From Areca catechu (Eukaryota; Streptophyta; Magnoliopsida; Arecales; Arecaceae): a stretch of DNA of 64,000 nt. A program made the position numbers and the translations under genes. Of this stretch, positions 10,468 through 22,463 are shown one piece after another. The DNA lies in NCBI GenBank assembly GCA_021397845.1, contig CM038038.1, forward strand, positions 70,788,748-70,852,747, in the 5' to 3' direction. A model generated the notes under the pieces. It was not told the DNA's origin. It ran no database searches and worked only from the letters and a program-made list of their open reading frames with translations. Position 1 is the stretch's first letter. Every line of letters begins with the position of its first letter.

Positions 10468-13217
10468 TCCAGTTGGATTTTAGACTCTGGCACTAGTGCT
10501 CATATATGCATTTCAATGCAGGGTGTGGAAAGAAGTAGAATGCTGAGAGAAGGTGAGTTGGTCCTACGTGTCGAAAATGGAGCAAAAGTTGCTGCTCAAG
10601 CCGTTAGATCATATTCTCTGGTGTTACCTTTAGGGTTTAGATTAGTTCTTAGTGACTGTTATTTTATGTCTGGAGCTAGTAAAAATTTGATTTCTGTCTC
10701 TGTGCTAGCGTAGGAAGGATTTGAATTTATATTCAATAATGATTTTTATAGTATTTATTTGAGAAATAAATTGGTTGCAAAAGCTATTTTAATTAATAGT
10801 CTCTATCATTTGCATGCCGATGCATCTTTGAATATTAACGAGAAAATTAAAGTGAATGCCATAGGACATAAACATCCTAGAGATGACCTAAATGATAAAT
10901 TTATGTGGCATCTAAAGCTCGGTCATATAGGTGAGGATAGAATTAATAAATTGGAAAGGGATGGGATCCTATATTCAGTTAATTCTGAAACATACCCACC
11001 TTGTGAGTCATGTTTTCAAGGCAAAATGACCAAGTTACCCTTTGTAGGACATGGGGAGAGGGCCACAAAATTACTTGCCCTAATACACACTGATTGTGTG
11101 GTCCATTTGATGTGCAATTCAGTGGTGGTTTTTACTACTTCATAACCTTTACTGATGATTGTTCACGGTATGGTTATGTGTTTTTTATGAGACACAAATA
11201 TGAAGCTTTTGAAAAGTTCAAGGAATTCAGACATGAGGTAAAAAAATAAACAGGTAAAACCCTTAAGGTTCTTCGATCATATCAGGGAGGAGAATATCTT
11301 AGTAGGGAATTTTTAGGTTATCTTAAGGACAATGGCATAGTCTCACAATGGACTCCACCAGGTACGCCTCAGCTTAATGGGGTGTTTGAAAGGAAAAATA
11401 GGACATTATTAGATATGGTCCGAGCCATGATTAGCTTCACTAACTTGCCTTTGTTTCTTTAGGGATATGCCTTACAAACTTCAATTTACATTCTAAATAG
11501 GGTTCCATCTAACTCTGTTCCTACCACACCATATAAGATTTGGCATGGTAAGAAACCAAGTCTTGCCCATTTCAAGATTTGGGGATGTCCTGCCTATGTT
11601 AAGAGATTAATGGCGGACAAGTTGGAATCTAGATCTGTGAAAGCTCGGTTTATAGGATATCCTAAAAAAATTTTAGGATATTATTTTTACCTTCCAGAAG
11701 ATCATAATGTGATTGTGACCAGGCATGCCACATTTCTTGAAAAACAGTTTATTCAGGAAGGTGGTAGTGGGAGGTTAATTGAGCTTGATGAGAAAGTCTC
11801 TGAAGAGCTACCAGCTAGAGATCAGATCGAACTTAATCAACCAATACACGTAAATGCTCTTCCACCTCGTAGGTCTATTAGAGTCTCCAAACATCCTGAA
11901 AGGTACTTGGGTATGCTTACAGAGGATTTAAAGGAAATGTTTCTTGTTGAGGACAAGGATCAATTGATTGATCCTTAGATTTATGATGAGATGATGTCAA
12001 ACATCAATTCCGAGAAATGGTTGAATGCTATGAAGTCAAAAATTGATTCAATGCATTCTAACCAAGTTTGGTCCTTAGTAGATCCACCAGAGGGTATCGT
12101 ACCTATTGGTTGTATTTGGATCTACAAAAGAAAAATAGGTGCAGATGGTAAGGTAGAGACCTTTAAAGCAAGGTTGGTGGCGAAAGCATATAGTTAACGT
12201 GAAGGCATTGACTATCGTGATACCTTTTCACCAGTAGCTATGCTGAAATCCATCCGTACATTGCTTGTAATTGCAGCATATCATGATTATGAGATATGGC
12301 AGATGGATGTGAAAACTGCATTCCTGAATGGATATCTTGAGGAAGATATCTATATGGAGCAGCCTTTGGGTTTCACTTCCAATGATAAATATCATAAGGT
12401 CTACAAGCTACATAGATCAATCTACGGATTGAAGCAAGCTTCTCAGAGTTAGAATACTCATTTTGATGATGCAATTAAATCATTTGATTTAATCAAGAAT
12501 GAGGATGAGCCATGTGTTTACAAAAAGGCCAGTGGGAGGGCAGTGACATTCCTCATATTGTACATGGATGACATCCTCCTTATTGGGAATGATATTCCTA
12601 TGTTGACTTCAGTCAAAAGTTGGTTATCTAAGAAACTCCTTATGAAAGACTTAGGTGAAGCATCTTATATTTTGGGGATTAAGGTCTATAAAGATAGATC
12701 TAATCGGATGCTTGGCCTTTCACAAAAATTGTACATAGAAGAAGTATTGAAAATGTTCAGCATGGAAAACTCTAAAAGAGGATTATTACCTCTTAGGTAT
12801 GGCATTAATCTCTCCAAAAAAATGTATCCTAACACACCTGAAGAGATTCAATGCATAAGAAAGATTCCATATGCTTCGGCAATTGGAAGCTTTATGTATG
12901 TCATGTTGTGTACTCGACCTGATATAGCTCTTGCTGTGAGTGTCACAAGCAGATATCAGTCGAATCTAGGTGAAGAACACTGGATAGCTATGAAGAACAT
13001 TCTTAAGTACTTGAGAAGAACTAAAGATTTGTTCTTAGTCTTTGAAGGGAGTTCAGAATTAGGGATAAAGGGATATACAAACTCAGACTTTATGTTTGAT
13101 CTTGATGATAGAAGGTCTACATCAGGGTCTGTGTTTTTGTGCAATGGTGGGGCAACTAGTTAGAAAAGTTCCAAGTAACCCATCATAGTAGATTCAACAA
13201 TGGAAGCAGAGTACATT
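10468..13217 (+). pseudogene. Copia pol: protease, integrase, RT, partial RNase H
   Basis: The protease active site is LDSGTS (Asp at 10483-10485). The pre-integrase HHCC segment lies at 10900-11030 (WHLKLGH...CESC..GK). In the integrase core the second catalytic Asp is replaced by Tyr (SYQGGEY, about 11280), while the Glu in NGVFERKNR is kept at about 11380. Reverse transcriptase runs about 11991-12780 with MDVKTAFLNG and the catalytic YMDD at 12561-12572. RNase H begins at about 12870 (ASAIGSFMYVMLCTRPDI) and breaks off at EAEYIC. Stops at 11143, 11461, 11977, 12197, 12451 and 13161 and frameshifts make it inactive. Confidence 0.88.
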
Positions 13218-14520
13218 TGTTGCCCAGAAAGCAACCCAAGAGGGGGGGTGAATTGGGTCTCTAAAAAATTTAAGCTAATCACAAATTACAAGCTCAAAGA
13301 AAGCAATCCAATCCAACAAATATATAAATCAAGATACTATGAATCAAATGCAATGCTCTAAGATATAAGTGCAGCGAAAATTAAGTGTAATAAATAAAGA
13401 GCGAAGAGAGAGATCAAGCAATCACAAACACCAAAAGATATAGTGGTTCGGTGCCAACAATGCACCTACATCCACTCTCCAAGATCCCCTTGGAAATTCA
13501 CTATAATCACATGATTACAGCCGATTAGTTTTCCGGGCTTACTAATTAAAACCCGACTTATTTTACAAGACTCACAAGTCACAACCTCTCTTTGTTTTAC
13601 GGGCTTACCAAGAACCTAATTGGTTTTCATAAGGCAAACCAACAACCTCCCTTAATTTTCTGGGCTAACCAAGAACCTTAATGATTTTGCGGGCTAACCA
13701 CCAACCTAATTGGTTTTCAAGGCTTACCAATAACCTCACTTGGTTTTATAATAGGCTAACCAAGAACCCTTACAAGAAATAAGAGAAATAAAGAACCAAT
13801 GTAAGCTTTCAATAACAAAGTGAATATATCGATGTAGTTCGATGTAGAGTTGCTTTGCTCTTGATGAAGCCTTTTGGATGACCAAGATTGAATGATCTTC
13901 AATGCTCTTGATGACTTTTGAATGCTTAAAGGCTTTCTTTAGCTTGAGAGTGGTTGAAATTTGAATGAATAGGAGTTAAGTCTCTTCTCTCTTCTTTTCT
14001 CTCTAGACTCTTTAATGGTATTCAATATCTTGTTTTTTGATTTGATTTGGAGCACATAAATACCCTCCCAAGGCCTCAAAATCGAAAACTAGCTGTTACA
14101 CTTGAAAAACTAGCCATTGGGGGCATTTTGGGTGAGTTCTGTACTTGAAAAAACTAGCCGTTACTATTGTCAGAACTCCATGTGTCGACACTTCCTTAGT
14201 TAAGTCAACACATAAGGTCGACACATGTTCTTCTTGAGTCGACACATAGTTTAAAAAGCCCCATTCAGATTCTCTAGAAATCTCAGATGTGTTGACACCT
14301 TCTCAGTTGAGTCGACACCTTGATTCTATATGTCGACACTTCAATTGTTCCTTCAATTTCTACAAGTTTTGTGGCTTGAAAGTCTCAGGCAATATGTTGA
14401 TCCATGTGTCGACACCTTGAGTCGACACATTAGGTCCGTGTGTTGACACTTGATCTGTGCCATTTGAAACTTTGTTGTGTACCGGCCTGAGTCGACACTT
14501 CATCTTCATGTGTCGACAGT
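13218..14520 (-). repeat. Sire-M: Sirevirus LTR fragment (reverse)
   Basis: It starts TGTTGCCCAG and AACCCAAGAGGGGGGGTGAATTGGG, the reversed end of the Sirevirus LTRs in this window, then shows the ACCAACAACC...GGTTTT repeat block and the GTCGACAC repeats (14170-14518). The far end (TGTTGAC...) is missing: at about 14520 the sequence switches to forward-strand coding sequence of another Sirevirus. Its left edge cuts the copia RNase H frame. Confidence 0.85.
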
Positions 14521-14904
14521 CGAGAGACTACAGCAGGTGCAGGATGATCAGCAGAGAGATCTCAGAGACCTGCGCTCAAATCTTGGTAGGATTAGAGGAG
14601 TAGCTGATACATTTGTCACTCAGCAGACTGCTACTCTATAGCACATTCAAGAGGGAGTTTAGAGGTTATAGTTTGGGATGAGCACTATTTTGTTTCATCT
14701 TTCTAGAGCTTTCACTGCTGCTCAGCCACCACCTCAGAGTACACCTAGACATAGGTCATCACCTCTAGACAGCCTCCACCACATTATAGGCCTAGGACAT
14801 GACCTGCTTCCAGGATCAGGAACTCAGTAGGACCCCCTCCACCTATTAGAAGTCCCAGAGTCTATGCAACTCAGACTTTAGACATAGGGAGTGACAGTGA
14901 CTAG
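14521..14904 (+). pseudogene. Sire-H third ORF, C-terminal fragment
   Basis: The frame opens with RLQQVQDDQQRDLRDLRSN, a Gln/Arg/Leu-rich probable coiled coil homologous in position to RLQHILDEISS in Sire-D. A TAG at about 14638 and a frameshift interrupt it. The end is Pro/Ser/Arg-rich and closes with DIGSDSD and TAG at 14902-14904. An acidic tail also ends the Sire-D ORF. Its function is unknown. It occupies the place where some Sireviruses carry an envelope-like gene, but I see no signal peptide or transmembrane segment. Confidence 0.7.
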
Positions 14905-15780
14905 ATTTTTCTTATATTACCTTTTGATATGTCACATTTTGACTGTATTGAAATCATGTATTGTACCTCTTATGAAAAGTAATGAAATGCTTATTTTCAA
15001 ATCATTGTGCACATTTCGTACATATCATTATCTCTTTATTGTTTCTATGCATGATCTCATCAATTAACCTAAAAAGAGGGAGTAACACCTCAAAAGAATA
15101 TTAATAAGAATATCAAGAACATAAAAAGAAGGTGAAATTATCTCAAATCATAATAATATTCTTGTACTATTTCAAAATTCAGTGTTTACAAAGAATATTT
15201 CAAAGAAAACCTTTTTGATTAATGACAAAAAGGGGGAGTGATATTAATGAAGTGCATGGAAAACTCAAAGAATATGAAAATAGCAGGAGAAATTATTTTA
15301 TGCATGGAAATCAATGAAATTTTTTTTTGCTTTGATACTTTTGAATGCTCAAGTAATCTTGATATATCTTGATACTAAATGAAAATTAGCTCTGATAAAA
15401 GAAAAGTAGCTTTGATACATTATGATACTTTATTGACCTCAATACCTTTGATACTTTTGCTAGCTCTGATACATTCTCCAATACTATTGCTATCTCTGAT
15501 ACATTTTGATATCTAATTTGCCTTGATACATTATTGACTTCAATACATTTTAGGCAAAAACATCTTTTGATAAATATTAACTATGATACATATTGGATAT
15601 ATTTCAAAAGCTCTGATACTTTTTTGATAAGCTCTGATACTTTTCGATACATTCTTGACACATGTTGATACAAATAGATACACATTAATTTAAAATAATA
15701 CACAAGTTACTTTGATATGTTTAAGTGTTTATATATGCATAACTGTAAAGTTTTTTCATGTCAAGTATTTTGTCATTATC
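14905..15780 (+). other. Sire-H 3' untranslated region
   Basis: This is an AT-rich stretch without coding potential between the third ORF and the purine tract. A first purine-tract-like run (GACAAAAAGGGGGAGTG) lies at about 15225-15241. From 15329 to about 15690 the motif TTTGATAC or CTCTGATAC recurs many times. Confidence 0.75.
15329..15690 (+). repeat. Dispersed GCTCTGATAC repeats in the Sire-H 3' UTR
   Basis: Exact GCTCTGATAC occurs at 15463-15472, 15610-15619 and 15631-15640. Variants GCTTTGATAC are at 15329-15338 and 15409-15418, and ATCTCTGATAC is near 15492. The 10-mer equals the 3' end of tRNA-iMet without its CCA tail plus the first two bases, i.e. it is complementary to the primer binding sites of these elements. 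Confidence 0.8.
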
Positions 15781-15794
15781 AAAAAGGGAGAGAT
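15781..15794 (+). promoter_or_regulatory. Sire-H polypurine tract
   Basis: AAAAAGGGAGAGAT directly precedes the LTR. The preceding TTGTCATTATC is the conserved context of the Sirevirus purine tract in this window. Confidence 0.85.
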
Positions 15795-18700
15795 TATTAA
15801 TCCCTGAAATGATTTTGATGATAACAAAATATTGGAGCATGCATTTGGTTACTAACCATTCCCAGGTTTTTATAAGTTTTTGTAAGATGATTTTATTGTA
15901 CAACCACTCTTCATACAATTCTAACGTATGTCGAGTTTATTTTGAAAAAGTATTAAGTAATGAAGAGTCCAAAGAAAAACTACTCTGTATTTATAAAAAT
16001 GGGCCAATTCAATATATTTTTCAAGTTTAAATTATTTAGATTAGGCTTTGAAGGAGCTTGAAAGCCTTTGAAGTTGGTTAGAAGCTTTTGGAAGCAATAT
16101 GGAGAAGTTCGGAAGGTTTTTAACAAAAGTCACTCGAGCTGACTCAAAGCAGAAGAGCCGACTCAGTTTTCTGGCACTGCACTAAGTTTTCTAGCATGCA
16201 GACATCCGAGCTGATTCGAAGGAAATCGAGCCGACTTGTTCAGAGTTTCAATTCTTCATTCTATCAAAGTGAGCCGACCTGACAGAATTCTAGTTGACTC
16301 AATTATGCAGTCAAACAATCAAGTCGACCCGATGGTTAACCAAGCCAACTCTTCCAGAGTTTGCAAAATCTCAGTTCTGAAGAACCAGTCAGGCGAGCCG
16401 ACTTGATGGAGAAGAGCCAACTTGACCAGAGTGAAGTTTCAACCAGTTAGAGAATCCGAGCCAACTCGAATCCTAGTTCCAGGTGCATAACGACTAGTTC
16501 TAGTACTATCTTTTTGAATCCAAAAAGTACTCCAACGGTCATATTTCGAATCCCAACATTCTACAACAATCATATCCACTTGGAATTAGTTCAAGACACT
16601 ATTATAAGGGATTTGAACAACTTTTAAATAGGTTAATGCTTTTAATGAGTTTTTAAGAGAACATTCAAGAAAGCACTCAAGACTTCACCAACTCTCATCA
16701 GATTCTTGATTTATTTATTTAGAAAGATCAGAAGCCTTAAAGAGCATTCAAGGAAGGAATCAAGAAGGCTTCCCAAGAGCTACAACTATAACCACCAGAA
16801 AATGTTCAGTTTGTCATTAGTGTTGCACTATTTTTAACTCTTTATTTGGGTTGTTCCAAGTACAGCAGGGGGCTGTTGGTGGGGACACCAGGATCAGACA
16901 CAAATCACTGGATCCTATATGGTTTAATGATTAGGGTTTTAAATTTTAGAACCTTAGTTATGTGTCATAATTTTGTAATTAATTAAGATTGAGTCCTGTA
17001 ATAAGTTGAGGTTAGTTGATTTGTCTCAACCCTCAACCATAGTCAGTATATTAAGTCCTGTACTTCAGTTATGAGTCTAGTTTGAGTTCAAATTTTGTAC
17101 AAGAGAAGAGGTTATCCTATTTTGGAGTTCCACCAGGCCATATCCAGGAGTCAGAAGCCACTACATCAGCTTGTTGGATTTTGTGTAACACCCGAGGATC
17201 CAAAATACTTTCCAGAAACCCTGATTCCTTCCAGATGCCTTTCAGATGCCCAGATTCCTCCCCAGATATCAGAGCATATTCCCAGACCAGGGAATCCTTG
17301 ATTCTAGAGGTCCACCTGCATCCCAGCCCAAATGAATACAAGGCTCAGGTCCATAAATAACCAAGATTCCAGGTATATTCTAGCCCAGAATCAAGATACC
17401 TGGAATATTCCTGCTCCAGGCGTCCCAGGCTTCCAGGGCCCAAAGCCCATGCGCCCAACCCATCCTTGGATGCCCCAATTGCTGCCCAAGAGCCCAACTC
17501 CAAGCCAAGAGGTATCCAAGCCCAAGAAAAGAAGATTTGACCAAGTCCAAGGCCCTTTGACCAAGTCAAAGGAGGAAGAAAATCCATATCAAACAAGGAG
17601 AACCTATTCCTACTTAACTTGTGAACCTATTCCTACTCCACTTGTAATCCTTCTCCATATCTAGCTTGTATTCCTATTCTAACAAGGAGAGGGCATGGGA
17701 ACTCTATAAATATGCCACCCCTCCCCCTCTTGTACTATCTTTCTCATATGATATTAAACTTTGCTGAAATTTTGGTTTAGAAGCTTGTGTGCTTGTGTTG
17801 GTGTTGGAGTTTTTATGTTTCTTTGGTTACTTTGTGTGCCCTAATCATCCTTGCTGCTCTAGCATCCTTCCATGCCCTAGTTGCGGCCATCCAAGCCTTC
17901 ACATGCCCAAAGGAAGAGTGCCCTAGGCCGCCCAAAGCAAAGAGCAACATCCTTCTTCAAGCCGCCACATACAAACCCTGATTTCAGATTTCTACAAAAC
18001 CTAATCTCTTTTTATTATTTTGTTGTTACTGTTTTGATTGACCCCTGATATTTACAGGATCCCCAATGTGTTTCACCTCCCCCGAGGAGGCCTTCTTTGC
18101 CTCTAGGACCTCTCAAATCAGTCATCAAATTCAAGGGAACCGAGCTTCATCATCAGGCTCCAATCAGAGTGTTGTGTGTTCTCTTCATCAGAAGTTCTTT
18201 AATTCACTGATTGGTAACATCCTTCCCTTCTCTTAATCTTTGATTTGATGAAGAATAATTATCCTAAACTAGGAGTTTCTCAACTCTCGGGTCCTGGCTA
18301 TTTATTATTCTGTATGAGTTTTTGCGGATATGTTAGTTTCTTACATTACTAGCCTTTATGCTGATCTTTACTTAATTTTGGATATTTAGCGACTAAAATA
18401 AAAATATTAAAATCACAAAAAAAATTTGTTTTATATTTATCATCAGTCTTAGAGTCATCCCGCATCACCTGTAACTTGGGATTTGTATAGGTTTTTGATG
18501 AGCCTTTGAAAACCAAGAGTGGGTTGTTAGTGAGCCTGTGAAAACTAATAGTGTATTGGGTTTTTGGTGATCCCGGTATAAAACCAAGTTGGGTTTTGGA
18601 TTGTGAGCCCGTGAAAACAATCTGGCTATATTCCGAGATGAATATAGTGAAAATCCCAAGTGGTATCTTGGATAGTGGACGTAGGAGCGAGGTTGCTCCG

Positions 18701-18876
18701 AACCATTATAAATTGCTTTTGTTTGTAGTTATGTTGCTTGTGTTCTTTATTTGCTTCTGCACTTGATACTTAGTTCATATCACTCACCACACCAAGTTAT
18801 CTTAAAAGGAGCACATGCTTGTAAAAAATTTAAATATTAATTCACCCTCCCTCTTGGGTAAGCCACCTGGGCAACA
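15795..18876 (+). repeat. Sire-H 3' LTR, interrupted at 16877-18445
   Basis: It starts TATTAATCCCTG where other copies have TGTTGACCCC, and ends CTGGGCAACA. The LTR parts are 15795-16876 and 18446-18876, together about 1.5 kb. The first part carries repeats of the type GAGCCGACTC/GAGTCGGCTC (about 16125-16460); the second part carries the GTTGGTGAGCC...AAAACC block and ends with CACCCTCCCTCTTGGGTAAGCC. Confidence 0.8.
16877..18445 (+). repeat. Gypsy-type LTR inside the Sire-H LTR
   Basis: It begins TGGTGGGGACACC, close to the TGGTGCGGACACC start of G1 and G2, and ends near TTATCATCA. The middle (17500-17740) matches the reverse LTR at 6556-7628. A promoter-like CTATAAATATGCCACC is at about 17702-17718 and a CCCCTGATATTTACAGGATCCCC block near 18041 corresponds to the conserved CCCTGACAGGTC block. 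No internal region follows, so it is probably a solo LTR, but the flanks (GCTGT and GTCTT) do not form a clean duplication and the ends may be off by a few bases. The open frames inside are not genes. Confidence 0.68.
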
Positions 18877-19792
18877 ATATTAGTTGAAATAAATTTTGGT
18901 ATCTGTTACTAGTAGCTTTGAAAATTATTTTAACTGATTAATTAGAATCAAATCAAGACTTATAGTCAATGAATGTGATAATGAATAAGAGCTTGATTTT
19001 GATGAATCTTATGTTTACATAATTTGACTTGTGGCTATAAGGCTTTCATTTGATTTTGGTTAATATATTTTTAGTGAATGCAATGATTTCTACTCTTTTC
19101 TTTACATTTATGCCAAAATTATATGGATTTCAAATTATTTTTAATAGATGTTAAAAGTGTTTTGAAAATCATGCATATCTTGATAAGGTTTTTAAATTGC
19201 ATAAAAAAACTTGGTATTTGAAACAGGCCCCTCATGCTTAGCATGAAAAATTAAGAAATTCTCTGATTGATAATCCCATATATTCAAGGAGAATAACATT
19301 CAGGGGGAGCAAAGATTTATTTAAAAAGGGGAAAAATATTTTGTTCTTGAAAATACTTTGATATCAGATTACTTCATGCATTTGTATGTCATATTTTTGG
19401 TATCAATATATATTTGTTATCCATATATTTCAGTTTATCAGATTCATGCATTATTGATTTTGATATCTTCTTGAAATTCTTTCTACCTTATCCCCACTTT
19501 GTATTGTCTTCCACCTTTTTTCATGATGACAAAAAGGGGAAGAGATATATGATAAACATGAAAAAGGGGAGAGATATGGTAGAGATATGATAAATGTTAG
19601 AAGAAAGTAAAAAGTTATAAACTTAAAGGAAAGTTAGTAAGGGGGAGAAAGTTTAAAAATTTTGAACAAATTTTAAAAAATATTTTTAGATTATATTTTT
19701 AGAGGGAGCTCTATCTTGACCTTATTGCAAATCTTTTAAGTTTATCATGTTTATATACTTACAGATTTTGTCATCATCAAAAAGAAAGAGAT
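18877..19792 (+). other. Sire-I internal 3' UTR and polypurine tract
   Basis: No gene is visible. The AT-rich sequence is similar to the Sire-E 3' UTR. Purine-tract-like runs occur near 19291 (CAGGGGGAGC), 19530-19545 (GACAAAAAGGGGAAGAG) and 19630-19645. The last one before the LTR is AAAAAGAAAGAGAT, ending at 19792, preceded by TTTTGTCATCATC. Confidence 0.75.
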
Positions 19793-20123
19793 TGTTGACT
19801 CAGGTCTTGATTTTGATGAATGACAAAATACTTAAGTATATATGAGTACTAATGTGTGTTAAAAATGTTTATCAGATTTAGGTACTCATCAGTGTTGAAA
19901 GTTTGAATTGCTTGTCAATTAGTTTGGTTAAATTAATAGAATTTCAAGTTATATGGGCTTTAGAACATGAGAAAGATCTTGAAGAGCTCACAATTTTAAT
20001 TTGGACAAGTTTCAGCACTGGTTAGGTAAAGGGTCGACTTATGAAATTCAAGTGTCGACTTAAAGTATCGATTCATAATGGCTTGGGCTGATACATAGAG
20101 AAAATTTTAATTGGCATGCTCAA

Positions 20124-20128
20124 GTATC
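20124..20128. repeat. Target site duplication of G2 (left)
   Basis: GTATC here and GTATC at 26508-26512 flank G2 exactly at its TG and CA ends, a five-base duplication typical of gypsy and copia integrases. Confidence 0.92.
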
Positions 20129-21586
20129 TGGTGCGGACACCAAAGGCACCAGAATAAGGCAGAGGCTTCTCAACCCTCTGTGAATTGATCAATAATTTTT
20201 GAGTCCATCTGTAATAAGGGCTTAGCCCATCTGAGTCCTTTTTTTAGTTGTTGTTTGAGTCTTTTGAGTTGTTATTTCAGTTCTGTACTAGTCAGCTTAT
20301 GTTGAGCTAGTTCAGTCCAATGCAAGTCAGCTCATGTTGAGCTTATTTTATTTTTTTGAGTCCTGTCCAAGCATACTGAAGACTCAAGACTATATCATAC
20401 AAGTGAAGACCATGTCCAACTAGATTGAAGACATGAAAGTATAGCACAAGTCCAACCCAGCTTGAAGATTTGAAGACCCCAGGAGGAAAATTCAGAAAAC
20501 CCTGATTTCTTGCAGATGCCCTCCAGATGCCCAGATTCCCTTCCAGATGCCAAAGTATATTCATAGATAAGGGAATCCATGATTCCAGAGGTTCATCTGC
20601 ATCCTAGCCCAAAGAAATCAAGCCCAGGTGCCAAGCCCAAACCCCTAAGAAGCAAGATACCAGGGAATATTCCTGCTACCTGGCTACCAGGCCACCCCAG
20701 CTTCCAGAGGCCCAAACCCATGCACCCGAGCCCCTTTGGGCCGGCCTTTTGCTGCTCCTAGAAGCCCAACACGCCCCCCTAGGCATCCTTGGAGTCTTGA
20801 CCAAGTCAAGAAAATTTTTAGGGATTTTTCTACCTAATATTTTCTTATTTTTCTAGCTAGGGTTTGAGAGGGAAAATGATTCTAATGTAAAGACTTATGT
20901 ACCCTTACTTGGAGCCCAAGGTTAAGGGTCTATTTAAGGGACCCTAGCCTCTTGTATGAAGGGAGAATTTTGATGAATGAAAACCTTGAGTTCTTCTATT
21001 GAGTTGTGTGATACCCTGCTATGTGCATAAAGGGGTTTGCGAGAGTTCTTCTTCCCAGTGCTGCAATCATCTTCCTGCTGCCAACAAGCATCTCATATCC
21101 CTGGATGCCCACTCCAAAAGAAGCCTTCCCTTGCTGTTTTTCCTTTATTTTCTTGTTCCTTTGTGAGTTTTCTAACCCCTGACAGGTCGTTTGCAGGTCC
21201 CCGAGTTCCTACGAATCCAACGACTCCAGCCAAGCCTCAATCGGATCACCGAGCAGAAAGCCGGGTATCCGCGGGTCTTTGGCTCGATTTTCCAGGCCGC
21301 ATCCTTCGAGAAACGAGAGACCCCTTCACTGTGATCTTCATAGACATTGTCAGGTACACCCCTCTACCTCCAGTAGTTTTATTGCAGGAGAACTTGCCCT
21401 AACCGAGGCTTCTCAGCCCCGGCGGTCCTTCTTTGCTACTTTTCTAGGTCCTAATCTGCATGCTGATCTTCAAAAATTCATACAAAATTCCCTACAAATG
21501 ATTTTGATCTGAAATTCGGGAATTAATAACCTAACTCAACATGTAAAATATACAAAAAAAATGGCATGCATATTAGTTCCCCATCA
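20129..21586 (+). repeat. G2 5' LTR (1458 bp)
   Basis: It begins TGGTGCGGACACC and ends TTCCCCATCA. TATTTAAGGGACC near 20930 is the likely core promoter region. The first 200 bases differ from the G1 LTR (an added GGGCTTAGCCCATCTGAG segment), while the rest aligns with it. Confidence 0.93.
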
Positions 21587-21588
21587 TT

Positions 21589-21600
21589 TGGTATCAGAGC
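21589..21600 (+). promoter_or_regulatory. G2 primer binding site (tRNA-iMet)
   Basis: TGGTATCAGAGC lies two bases after the LTR end, as in G1. Confidence 0.92.
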
Positions 21601-22463
21601 TTAGATTAGGCCTTGTTTTTTGAAATTTCTCAGTCCATATATACTCTGTTATTTTAATTATTTCTACTTGTTAAAAACTCCAAAAATTCTGAAATTTATT
21701 TTTTTGGATTTATCATAATTCACAGTAATTTTAAAAGTTTTTCCAGATTTTATTATGGCCTGTGAATTTTATGCAAGCCGAAATAGGGCCTGTAAATTTT
21801 TGGCTCTGTTTCTTTTAGCAAGACAAGTTTGGAAGTTTTAGGGTTTTGTTTAGGAGTTTTTGCATATTTCTTAATTTTAGTATATTTCCAGTATATTAGG
21901 CCATGATTTGCAAGTTTTCTTCTATTTAAAAAATACCAAAAAAAATACATATTCTCCAAAAATACCAAAAAAAATATCTAAACCCTAATTTGCATCCTCA
22001 TCTGCCTGCCATCATTGCATAATTTACTTTTAAGGGCACTCTTGCTATATCAGATGGGGGGAGGATTTGATCACCACTCCTTAGCCCAAAACCACATCCC
22101 TTGCATTCAGTCCCAAGTCTTAACCTAAAATTAATTAGACTTAATTTGCCCTAGTGGGCTAGGGACACCAACTGGTCGGGTCCGGGCTAGTGTTAGGTCA
22201 CTGTGTCAAGTTAACCTGTGTGTGCCTTGTGCTCAGTGTCTAGAATGGTGGTTTAGGGATTCAATCCTGAAGGGCTTGTGTGCTGGTCCGCCTACCTGGC
22301 CAATCTCTGATTGGTGTCTAGGATTGGCAATCAGGGACCTAACACTCCCCTTACACCTGCCTGGCTGAGTACAGGGTTACTATAGGCTAGTTTGCCACCC
22401 TGATTGAGCATCTAGTTTGGACTCCAGGTCTAGTCAGCTATAGTCGGTCTGATCGAGTCTTGC
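21601..22463 (+). other. G2 untranslated leader
   Basis: These 863 bases have no gene. They are conserved with the G1 leader at 1847-2711 along their whole length, including the TCAGATGGGGGGAGG and CTAGGGACACCAACTGG segments. Confidence 0.8.

Larger units (their letters stand above)
7629..13217 (+). mobile_element. Ty1-copia element, decayed and 3'-truncated
   Basis: The order is LTR, primer site, long leader, gag, protease, integrase, reverse transcriptase, RNase H, which is the copia order. The body carries many stop codons and some frameshifts. It breaks off inside RNase H where a Sirevirus LTR begins at 13218, so neither 3' LTR nor target duplication can be shown. The five bases before the start are CATGA. 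It lies inside a reverse gypsy-type LTR. Confidence 0.9.
14521..18876 (+). mobile_element. Sire-H: 3' part of a Sirevirus (forward)
   Basis: It contains the C-terminal part of the third ORF, a 3' UTR, the purine tract and an LTR with a gypsy-type LTR inside. Everything upstream is lost at the junction with Sire-M. The right border is the LTR end GGGCAACA at 18876, followed directly by the internal 3' region of Sire-I. Confidence 0.82.

Noticed and set aside
15329..15690. tRNA-like sequence (GCTCTGATAC) suggesting a tRNA gene
   Set aside because: Only the last bases of the tRNA are matched; no cloverleaf, A box or B box is seen. The same holds for every primer site.
17082..17664. Several overlapping open frames of 60-110 codons
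   Set aside because: They are in LTR sequence, overlap in different frames and strands, and show no protein similarity or repeat conservation.
16872..18450. Target duplication for the gypsy-type LTR inside Sire-H
   Set aside because: GCTGT and GTCTT share only three of five positions; the exact LTR ends remain uncertain.
13213..18881. Sire-M and Sire-H as one composite inverted element with flanks ACATT and ATATT
   Set aside because: The flanks differ by a base and the outside sequences (copia RNase H on the left, Sirevirus 3' UTR on the right) do not join to a known sequence.
20579..21512. Open frames of 60-121 codons within the G2 LTR
   Set aside because: They are equally present in other gypsy-type LTR copies with frameshifts and stops, so they are chance frames in noncoding repeats.
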